Source of the DNA: Thiothrix sp.
GTDB lineage: Bacteria > Pseudomonadota > Gammaproteobacteria > Thiotrichales > Thiotrichaceae
Assembly: GCA_011375245.1 (NCBI GenBank)
Contig: DRMA01000227.1
Span: 1-5,195 of the forward strand
Direction: 5' to 3'
Length of the DNA stretch: 5,195 nucleotides
Under the pieces are notes generated by a model. The model had not been told where the DNA came from. It made no database searches and was given only the letters and a program-made list of their open reading frames with translations. Positions 1-5,195 of this stretch are shown here, piece by piece (within the stretch, counting starts at the first letter, position 1; every line of letters begins with the position of its first letter). The position numbers and the translations under genes were made by a program.

Positions 1-417
1 AAACCGTCCTTTTTTACTGAGCCAAGCTAGTTGTTTTAGTACTATTTTTGAAAAACGAATAAAGGCAATCACCCAAATGAGTACGCCCAATGATTTAAAA
101 CTGTGGATTGATATGTCGGTTATTTTGTCAGATAGTGGTGCGACTTTAACAGCCGTTGAAAAGCCTGTAATAACCAATGAGTAGTAAATAGGTGTGCGTG
201 CAATATCAAGTAACTTGTCATCAATATAGGTTTTTGTACTGCTGGTGAGTTTTTTTAATATCTTAAAGAGAATCCATGTGATAGCAGAGGCGGCAATAAA
301 TGTGGCGAAAAAAATAATAGCAGCATAAAGCCAAGGTTGCCCTGCAAGGTAGGTGATTATCGGGCGTAAAACAGCATATTCTTTTGCAGACTCGGTAAGG
401 GTGAGAAATGTATCCAC
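1..417 (-). CDS. MscS-family mechanosensitive channel-like membrane protein, N-terminal part (C-terminus outside window)
   Basis: The reading frame is open for 139 codons from a GTG at 417 to the left edge, so the protein is cut at its C-terminus. Three hydrophobic segments are visible, at about residues 29-51, 76-95 and 104-127. Between the first two lies a polar stretch with an Asp-Asp pair (YIDDKLLDIARTP, residues 64-76). This DD-then-proline arrangement just before a membrane helix is typical of small MscS-like channels, which open under membrane tension to release solutes during hypo-osmotic shock. The pore helix and cytoplasmic beta domain that would confirm the family lie outside the window. 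The GTG start is favoured because an in-frame TAA at 421-423 closes the frame just upstream and an AAAGG sits 9 bases before it. The gene diverges from the plus-strand gene at 603 and has its own good promoter. Another polytopic inner-membrane protein remains possible. Confidence 0.68.
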   Translation of the reverse strand, partial: MDTFLTLTESAKEYAVLRPIITYLAGQPWLYAAIIFFATFIAASAITWILFKILKKLTSSTKTYIDDKLLDIARTPIYYSLVITGFSTAVKVAPLSDKITDISIHSFKSLGVLIWVIAFIRFSKIVLKQLAWLSKKGRF

Positions 418-426
418 TAATTAATG

Positions 427-431
427 CCTTT
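427..431 (-). promoter_or_regulatory. Ribosome binding site of the MscS-like gene
   Basis: On the minus strand an AAAGG core lies 9 bases upstream of the GTG at 417. With the in-frame stop at 421-423 there is no room for an earlier start, so this site decides the start codon. Confidence 0.6.
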
Positions 432-466
432 ATGTAAGGGTTATGATGAAAAAGCGTTTTTAGTGA

Positions 467-495
467 ATCATAGGCATTTAACAGCTGTTTGACAA
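467..495 (-). promoter_or_regulatory. Sigma70-type promoter for the MscS-like gene
   Basis: Read on the minus strand, TTGTCA (495-490) and TATGAT (472-467) are separated by exactly 17 bases. Each hexamer differs from the consensus TTGACA/TATAAT at one position. Transcription would begin near 460, giving a leader of roughly 40 bases that contains the AAAGG ribosome binding site before the GTG at 417. Position, spacing and orientation all fit the divergent channel gene. A palindrome fills part of the spacer, which may allow a regulator to act here. Confidence 0.65.
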
Positions 496-497
496 AC
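480..497. repeat. Two overlapping short palindromes at the divergent promoter
   Basis: AACAGCTGTT (480-489) is a perfect 10-base palindrome. It overlaps GTTTGACAAAC (487-497), an inverted repeat with 5-base arms around a single central base. Together they cover part of the spacer and the whole -35 hexamer of the minus-strand promoter, where an operator would be effective. The arms are short, so chance occurrence in AT-rich DNA is possible; no regulator can be named. Confidence 0.35.
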
Positions 498-587
498 AAC
501 TCTTGTGCTTTCTGTTGTTTTATCTACTTGATTATTACCTATGTTACGCCTGTTGTATGCTTAGTCCATAAATTATAAATCATAAAA

Positions 588-593
588 AAGGGA
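588..593 (+). promoter_or_regulatory. Ribosome binding site of the 589-residue membrane protein gene
   Basis: AAGGGA lies 9 bases before the ATG at 603 and is the only purine-rich site near it. It supports this ATG as the start. The upstream promoter is unclear: TATAAA at 574-579 is a possible -10 box, but its best -35 partner (TTGTAT, 553-558) is only 15 bases away and a weak match. Confidence 0.55.
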
Positions 594-602
594 CATTAGA
601 CA

Positions 603-2372
603 ATGGCGGAAGAATTATTTGAATTACATATTGATAAGGTTGGTACTGATATTGATGCCTATGCAGTAGCAAATAAATTATCTTCAGTATTGAGAGTTGA
701 AGTACATCAATTAGAAAAAAAGCTGGTTAAAGTCAAATTATTACATGGTCGTTCAGAGGTCATAAAATCAGGTTTAACAAAAGATCAAGCAGAGCGTTTA
801 CAAGTATTATTGAAAAATATTGGTTTGTTGACAACAGTAAAAGCAGAATGGGCACTCGTTCCTTTTGAAAAAACAGTGGCTAAGGATGAGTTTAAGTGCC
901 CAGCGTGTGGTCAGCAACAAGAAACCGAAGAGGGTAAAATAAGAATATGTAATGCGTGTGGTATTGTGAAAGATAAATACGAACTCGCACAAAAACGTAA
1001 GCAGTTAGAAAAGGAGAATTTACGCCAACAAAAACTCATTAATCAAAGCTTAGGAGAAAAAAATTTTACTTCAATAGAACAGCGTAATGAGGCATTTTTA
1101 AAGAAAAGGCGCGATAAACTTAGACCTAAGACAAAGGCTGATGCCTCTAGCTTATTTATTTTATTATTGGCATTTTCTGCTATAAGTGCAGGTGGTTATA
1201 TGTATTCTGCAAGTAATTCAGGTAAAAATGATATTGCAGAAGTTACAGAAAATGAAAATACTCATATAACGAAACAAAGTGATCAGTCCCAGCAAGTTTC
1301 AGCTCCCGTCGCCGCTGTGGGAACAAATACTACAGCAGCAGAAGGGGGAGATAGTGTTCAACAGTCAGTTGTACAAACAACTAATGGTAATGATGGAGCA
1401 TTGGATGAGTTAGGGAATCCTTATAGTAAACTTGTTAAAGGCTCTTCATTACCTCCTATTGCGATGGAAGACGCGCCAAAATATGTTGATAAATTATTAA
1501 AGAAAAATAAAAAGCATCTGCCACCCGTAGATAAGACAGCGTTAAAAAATATTTCAACGCTATATAAAGAACAAGATGCAACTCAAGATGAGAAACCTGA
1601 TTTTCAAGAAATTAAAAAAATAGCAAGCTCTGTGAGTGATAAGGGGGTGAGGAGTAAGCTGATTAAGCAAGCCTCATGGCAAGAAGTTGATTCAGGTGTC
1701 AAAACGTTCGATGATTTTAGTATTGAATCAATGGTACGCAAAGGTGAAAAAACGAATGCTGTTGCATCAGCCTATGAGGCGATTAGTATGTATCTTAAGG
1801 ATTATCGTTATAAAGCAGCGGCTAAAATAGCGAGTCAGATTCAAAATAATTATTTACAGGCTGTTGCTTTGAATAAAGTAATGGATAATCAGTTTTACTT
1901 TGATTTAAAGGGAGCTAAACAACAGAGAGATAAGATTAGATTATTGAGTGAGCGTTATGGTTTGACAGCAATGCAAAAACCATTGATGTTAGGTATTTTA
2001 TACCAAGCTGATCGACGATTGGGAGATACAGTTGCTGCTGAGATAACGTTTAAGAAACTGTTGCTTGCTGTTGATGACATGATGGATAAAAAAGAAAAAA
2101 TAGCAACCTTGATACAGTTAGCAGAAGATCAGCGTGAAGGGTTGAATTTTACAGGGGCAGAATATTTTCTGGATGCTGCTCATCAGCAATTAGGAAAAAC
2201 ACGTTTAAGTATTGCTGATGTCGATCATTTTTATGGTTTACTTGCGCAAAGCTATGCCAATATTTTTGAGTTTGGACAAGCCAATACACTATTGACTCAT
2301 ATTAAAAATACACAGGAAAAAAATAGAATTGCTCAGGTTGTCACCGTTATTGAAAAAAAAGCAGCGTTATAA
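603..2372 (+). CDS. Uncharacterised zinc-ribbon, single-span membrane protein with helical-repeat C-terminal region
   Basis: I do not recognise this 589-residue protein as a named family. Residues 1-85 form a small alternating strand/helix domain (FELHIDKVG..., then a helix, then GLTKDQAERLQVLLKNIGL). It resembles in layout the short N-terminal domains found before zinc ribbons or membrane segments in several proteobacterial proteins. Cysteines 99, 102, 116 and 119 (CPAC and CNAC, 13 residues between the pairs) make a zinc ribbon. Residues 124-175 are strongly charged and probably helical or coiled-coil. A single hydrophobic span covers about 183-202. The basic run KKRRDKLRPKTK just before it predicts a cytoplasmic N-terminus and periplasmic C-terminus. 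Residues 205-280 are a Ser/Thr/Gln/Asn-rich linker, and 285-589 are nearly all helical with TPR-like degenerate repeats. There is no signal peptide and no catalytic motif. A scaffold or signalling role across the inner membrane is inference only. It stands alone, divergent from the channel gene and convergent with prmC. Confidence 0.85.
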   Translation: MAEELFELHIDKVGTDIDAYAVANKLSSVLRVEVHQLEKKLVKVKLLHGRSEVIKSGLTKDQAERLQVLLKNIGLLTTVKAEWALVPFEKTVAKDEFKCPACGQQQETEEGKIRICNACGIVKDKYELAQKRKQLEKENLRQQKLINQSLGEKNFTSIEQRNEAFLKKRRDKLRPKTKADASSLFILLLAFSAISAGGYMYSASNSGKNDIAEVTENENTHITKQSDQSQQVSAPVAAVGTNTTAAEGGDSVQQSVVQTTNGNDGALDELGNPYSKLVKGSSLPPIAMEDAPKYVDKLLKKNKKHLPPVDKTALKNISTLYKEQDATQDEKPDFQEIKKIASSVSDKGVRSKLIKQASWQEVDSGVKTFDDFSIESMVRKGEKTNAVASAYEAISMYLKDYRYKAAAKIASQIQNNYLQAVALNKVMDNQFYFDLKGAKQQRDKIRLLSERYGLTAMQKPLMLGILYQADRRLGDTVAAEITFKKLLLAVDDMMDKKEKIATLIQLAEDQREGLNFTGAEYFLDAAHQQLGKTRLSIADVDHFYGLLAQSYANIFEFGQANTLLTHIKNTQEKNRIAQVVTVIEKKAAL

Positions 2373-2387
2373 TATTTTTGTAGTGCT

Positions 2388-3233
2388 TCAGCTTCCTAAT
2401 GACAGTCGTTCAATATGAGCATAATCCTTAACGCTTTTCACATGGTTAAAAGAAGCTTTTGTTAATAGGGTTCTTACCTTATTGCCTTGGTTATAGCCAT
2501 GTTCTAGTATCAGAAAACTATCTGGTTTTAAGTATGCTTTGGCTTGGGTGACAATCGTACGAATGGCATCTAAGCCGTCTACACCAGAAGTCAGCGCTTG
2601 TTGAGGTTCATAATGAATATCACCTTGAAGATGTGGATCGTTGCTTTCAATATAAGGGGGGTTGGAGACAATAAGATCAAAATGCATTATTGGAATGGCA
2701 TCAAACCAATCTGACAGGAGTAACTGTACGTTATCTAATTGATACTTGTTTTTGTTAGCTTGAGCTATGGTGAGTGCTGTTGCTGAAGCATCTGCTGCAA
2801 TAATGTTTGCATCAGGGCGTTCTGTTGCTAACGCGAGTGCAATAGCGCCAGAGCCTGTGCCTAAATCGAGGATCTTTGGTTTAGGGATGTGGCGAATTTT
2901 TTCGAGTGCTACTTCGACGAGATGTTCGGTTTCAGGGCGAGGAATAAGGACTGCTGGACTAACAATTAGTTCTAGTGTCCAGAATGCCTTAGTGCCAAGT
3001 AGATAAGCAATGGGGATGCCTTGTAGGCGTTTTTCTACTAGTTGTTGAAAGTGTGTTTGTTGTTCTGCTAAAGGCGTAACTTCTGTCCATGCCAGTAAAT
3101 AACTTCTATCTTTTTGCATACAGAAAGCTAATAGTAGTTCAGCATCAAGTACTGCACTTGTAGAGGTTTTCTCAAGTTGCTGGGTTGCGTTGGTGAGTAG
3201 TCTCGCAATAGTGTGGGTTGGTTCAAATTTCAC
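2388..3233 (-). CDS. prmC: Release factor glutamine methyltransferase PrmC
   Basis: PrmC uses S-adenosylmethionine to methylate N5 of the glutamine in the GGQ motif of release factors RF1 and RF2, which improves peptide release. The 281-residue length matches the family (277 in E. coli). A helical N-terminal substrate-binding domain covers about residues 1-85. IPRPETEHLV follows at 97-106, then the SAM-binding motif I, ILDLGTGSGA, at 121-130. Asp148 sits at the end of the next strand, SDW is at 174-176, and the catalytic NPPY is at 191-194. The start is GTG: an in-frame TAG at 3243-3245 blocks anything further upstream and the first internal Met is residue 39. The gene overlaps the end of prfA by 11 bases and has no clear Shine-Dalgarno sequence, so it is probably translated by coupling to prfA. 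Its substrate RF1 is encoded immediately upstream. It was formerly called hemK. Confidence 0.97.
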   Translation of the reverse strand: MKFEPTHTIARLLTNATQQLEKTSTSAVLDAELLLAFCMQKDRSYLLAWTEVTPLAEQQTHFQQLVEKRLQGIPIAYLLGTKAFWTLELIVSPAVLIPRPETEHLVEVALEKIRHIPKPKILDLGTGSGAIALALATERPDANIIAADASATALTIAQANKNKYQLDNVQLLLSDWFDAIPIMHFDLIVSNPPYIESNDPHLQGDIHYEPQQALTSGVDGLDAIRTIVTQAKAYLKPDSFLILEHGYNQGNKVRTLLTKASFNHVKSVKDYAHIERLSLGS

Positions 3234-4302
3234 TGAGTGAGGCTAATTGGTCTGCTTGATATTCATTGATAAGGGGAGCAATTATTTGTTCTAGTGCGCC
3301 ACTTGTTATTTCATCAAGTTTATACAAAGTGAGATTAATGCGATGGTCAGTTACTCGACCTTGTGGATAATTATAGGTACGAATACGGTCAGAACGATCA
3401 CCTGTGCCTACCAAACTTTTACGTGTTGCAGCTTGTTCTTGTTGTTGAGCATTACGCTCAGCTTCTAGTAAACGTGATTGCAATAATGCCATTGCTTGGG
3501 CTTTATTTTGGTGTTGTGAGCGTCCATCTTGGCATTCAACGACAACACCTGTTGGTAAGTGGGTTAAGCGTACCGCTGAGTCAGTTTTATTAACATGCTG
3601 CCCACCTGCACCTGATGCACGAAATGTATCAATGCGTAAGTCAGAAGGGTTAATGGTTTGTGCTTCTACCTCATCGGCTTCTGGCATAATGACAACAGTT
3701 GCTGCTGATGTGTGTACTCGTCCTTGTGTTTCAGTTTCTGGGACACGTTGTACGCGGTGTGCGCCTGATTCAAATTTAAGCTGCGAATAAACATTTGTGC
3801 CTGATATACGGCTGATAATTTCTTTATAGCCGCCATGTTCCCCACGATTTTCGTTAACGACTTCAATTTTCCAGTGTTTACTTTCGGCAAAACGGGAGTA
3901 CATACGGAATAAGTCACCTGCAAAAATAGCAGCTTCATCCCCTCCTGTTCCAGCACGGATTTCAAGAAACACATTACTGGTGTCATTTGGGTCTTTAGGT
4001 AATAAATGTTTAAGCAGACTTACTTCTAATTCTGCTAATTTTTGTTTTGTTTCTTGTATTTCTTCCTGTGCCATTTCGACAAGCTCAGGGTCATTTAGCA
4101 TTTCTTTTGCTGTTTCTTGATCCTCAGCAATCTGCTGATAATCAGCAAATTGTTTTGCGAGTGGTTCAAGTTGACTGTATTCCATTGATAGTCTGCGGAA
4201 TTCGTTTTGGTTAGCAATAATATCGGGTTCTGATAGCAGGCTAGTGATCTCTTCATAACGTTGAGTCAGGGATTCAAGTTTATTATGTATAGTTTCTTTC
4301 AC
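3223..4302 (-). CDS. prfA: Peptide chain release factor 1 (RF1)
   Basis: RF1 recognises UAA and UAG stop codons in the ribosomal A site and triggers hydrolysis of the finished peptide. The 359-residue protein is near full family length (360 in E. coli). The helical N-terminal domain spans about 1-100. FLEIRAGTGGDEAAIFAGDL (112-131) is a conserved RF signature. The codon-reading PxT tripeptide is PET at 188-190, the RF1 form rather than the SPF of RF2. The catalytic GGQ is at 233-235, inside RASGAGGQHVNKTDSA, with Gln235 the target of PrmC. No programmed frameshift is seen, as expected for RF1. The start is GTG at 4302: an in-frame TAA at 4321-4323 lies upstream, and the first residues (MKETIHNKLE) align with E. 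coli MKPSIVAKLE. The GTGA overlap with the hemA stop implies translational coupling; only a weak AG-rich stretch serves as a ribosome site. Confidence 0.98.
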   Translation of the reverse strand: MKETIHNKLESLTQRYEEITSLLSEPDIIANQNEFRRLSMEYSQLEPLAKQFADYQQIAEDQETAKEMLNDPELVEMAQEEIQETKQKLAELEVSLLKHLLPKDPNDTSNVFLEIRAGTGGDEAAIFAGDLFRMYSRFAESKHWKIEVVNENRGEHGGYKEIISRISGTNVYSQLKFESGAHRVQRVPETETQGRVHTSAATVVIMPEADEVEAQTINPSDLRIDTFRASGAGGQHVNKTDSAVRLTHLPTGVVVECQDGRSQHQNKAQAMALLQSRLLEAERNAQQQEQAATRKSLVGTGDRSDRIRTYNYPQGRVTDHRINLTLYKLDEITSGALEQIIAPLINEYQADQLASLSEI

Positions 4303-5195
4303 GGTTGTTTCTTTTTTAGGTTAAGTATTTGGCACGCAGATGCTAATAATTCGAGGTCACCAGTGTGTGCTGCTTTATTCATTGCTGCTGTGGCATTGTG
4401 TGACAGCTTATTGGTAAGAGTGTGTGCAAGAAAAATTAATGTATCTTCAGCTGACTTGCCATTTTTAAGTCGTCGTAGGGATTTTGCAAGTATTTCTTGT
4501 CGCATACGATCAGCATCATCACGATAAGTCTTGATTATCCCCATTTGTTTTCGTGCTTGTAACCATTCCATATAGGCTCCTACCTCTTGATTAACCATCA
4601 TTTCAGCTTGGTCAGCTGCATTTTGACGGGATTTCATATTACCTTCGATGACGGCTTGTAAATCATCAACGGTATAAAGATAGACATCGTCTAGTGTTGA
4701 GACTTCTTCCTCAATATCGCGTGGGACAGCAATATCAACCATAAAAATAGGGCTATGCTTACGTTTTTTCAGTGCTTTTTCAACGCTACCCTTACCAATA
4801 ATGGGAATTGGAGCAGCCGTCGAAGAGATAACAATATCGGATTCGACGAGTTTATCAGCAATTTTATCAAGTGTGATGGCATCTCCTGAAAATAGAGTTG
4901 CTAGTTTTTGTGCATTTTCAAGGCTTCGATTGGCAACAGTGATGTGTCCAATGCCGTGAGTAGAGAGATGTCTACCTACTAGCTCAATGGTCTCGCCTGC
5001 ACCTACAAGTAAGGCGCGTTGGTCTTCTAGACGTGTAAATATTTGTTTTGATAAACTAACGGCTGCATAGGCAACAGAAATAGGATTTGCACCAATAGCT
5101 GTTTTAGTGCGTATTTTTTTTGCAATATTAAATGAGTACTGCATTAGCCGATTGAGCATTATGCCTGAGGCATTATGTTTAAAGGCTAAGGCATG
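4299..5195 (-). CDS. hemA: Glutamyl-tRNA reductase HemA, C-terminal 298 residues (N-terminus outside window)
   Basis: HemA reduces glutamyl-tRNA(Glu) with NADPH to glutamate-1-semialdehyde, the first committed step of heme synthesis by the C5 pathway. The frame stays open to the right edge, so the ATG at 5159 is internal: the 12 codons before it (HALAFKHNASGI) continue the conserved helix leading into LNRLMQYSFNIAKKIRTKT. By comparison with E. coli HemA about 124 residues are missing, including the catalytic cysteine of the STCNRTE motif. Numbering from the window edge, the NADPH-binding motif VGAGETIELV is at 64-73, ANRS at 88-91, SSTAAPIPIIGKG at 124-136, VDIAVPRD at 153-160 and DDLQ at 177-180. 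A helical dimerisation domain fills the rest to residue 298. The gene ends in TGA overlapping the prfA GTG, placing it first of three in the visible cluster. Its promoter and N-terminal regulatory residues are not visible. Confidence 0.97.
   Translation of the reverse strand, partial: HALAFKHNASGIMLNRLMQYSFNIAKKIRTKTAIGANPISVAYAAVSLSKQIFTRLEDQRALLVGAGETIELVGRHLSTHGIGHITVANRSLENAQKLATLFSGDAITLDKIADKLVESDIVISSTAAPIPIIGKGSVEKALKKRKHSPIFMVDIAVPRDIEEEVSTLDDVYLYTVDDLQAVIEGNMKSRQNAADQAEMMVNQEVGAYMEWLQARKQMGIIKTYRDDADRMRQEILAKSLRRLKNGKSAEDTLIFLAHTLTNKLSHNATAAMNKAAHTGDLELLASACQILNLKKKQP

Noticed and set aside
489..494. Perfect plus-strand TTGACA as a -35 box for the gene at 603
   Set aside because: No acceptable -10 hexamer lies 16-18 bases downstream (around 511-518), and the site is largely explained by the minus-strand -35 box it overlaps.
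263..499. 78-codon minus-strand ATG frame overlapping the start of the MscS-like gene
   Set aside because: It is in another frame, its product is rich in Cys, His and Tyr without family resemblance, and its start lies upstream of the near-consensus promoter that serves the GTG-started frame.
553..579. Plus-strand promoter TTGTAT-15-TATAAA for the gene at 603
   Set aside because: The -10 match is good but the spacing is short and the -35 match only three of six, so it is mentioned but not called.
807..992. 61-codon minus-strand frame opposite the zinc ribbon region
   Set aside because: Antisense shadow of the 589-residue gene; Cys/Phe-rich product with no plausible start signal.
2767..3006. 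79-codon plus-strand frame within prmC
   Set aside because: Antisense shadow of the conserved SAM-binding part of PrmC.
3363..3593. 76-codon plus-strand frame within prfA
   Set aside because: Antisense shadow of the RF1 catalytic domain.
3666..3986. 106-codon minus-strand frame within prfA
   Set aside because: Same strand but another frame of the strongly conserved RF1 gene; its sequence has no recognisable domain.
4261..4527. 88-codon plus-strand frame across the hemA/prfA junction
   Set aside because: Antisense to two well-supported genes, with no family resemblance.
5157..5159. ATG at 5159 as the start of hemA
   Set aside because: The conserved HemA helix continues upstream of it to the window edge and the N-terminal catalytic domain must precede it, so this Met is internal.

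Overview
The window looks like ordinary chromosomal DNA from an AT-leaning gammaproteobacterium. The main evidence is the gene order hemA-prfA-prmC, which is the order found in E. coli and relatives, and HemA, RF1 and PrmC sequences that can be followed residue by residue against the gammaproteobacterial proteins. The order or genus cannot be fixed from this stretch. There are no transposases, phage genes, CRISPR arrays, tRNAs or rRNAs.

Layout. Positions 1-417 (minus strand) hold the N-terminal 139 codons of a membrane protein that resembles the MscS mechanosensitive-channel family; its C-terminal part lies beyond the left edge. Positions 418-602 are a divergent intergenic region. It carries a near-consensus sigma70 promoter for the channel gene, with small palindromes over its spacer and -35 box. 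Positions 603-2372 (plus strand) encode a 589-residue protein I cannot name. It has a compact N-terminal domain, a four-cysteine zinc ribbon, a charged helical stretch, one membrane span and a large helical C-terminal region with degenerate repeats, probably periplasmic.

Positions 2388-5195 (minus strand) are a tightly packed cluster read right to left: hemA (5' end beyond the right edge), prfA and prmC. hemA and prfA overlap by 4 bases and prfA and prmC by 11, so one transcript with translational coupling is likely. HemA makes glutamate-1-semialdehyde, the first committed step of tetrapyrrole synthesis by the C5 route. PrfA is release factor 1, and PrmC methylates the GGQ glutamine of release factors, so the last two genes form an enzyme-substrate pair. 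prmC converges on the unknown membrane gene with only 15 bases between their stop codons.

I found no clear new multi-gene system. The part most worth a second look is the uncharacterised zinc-ribbon/membrane/helical-repeat protein, followed by the palindromic promoter region between it and the channel gene. Three of the five genes (the channel gene, prfA and prmC) appear to start with GTG.
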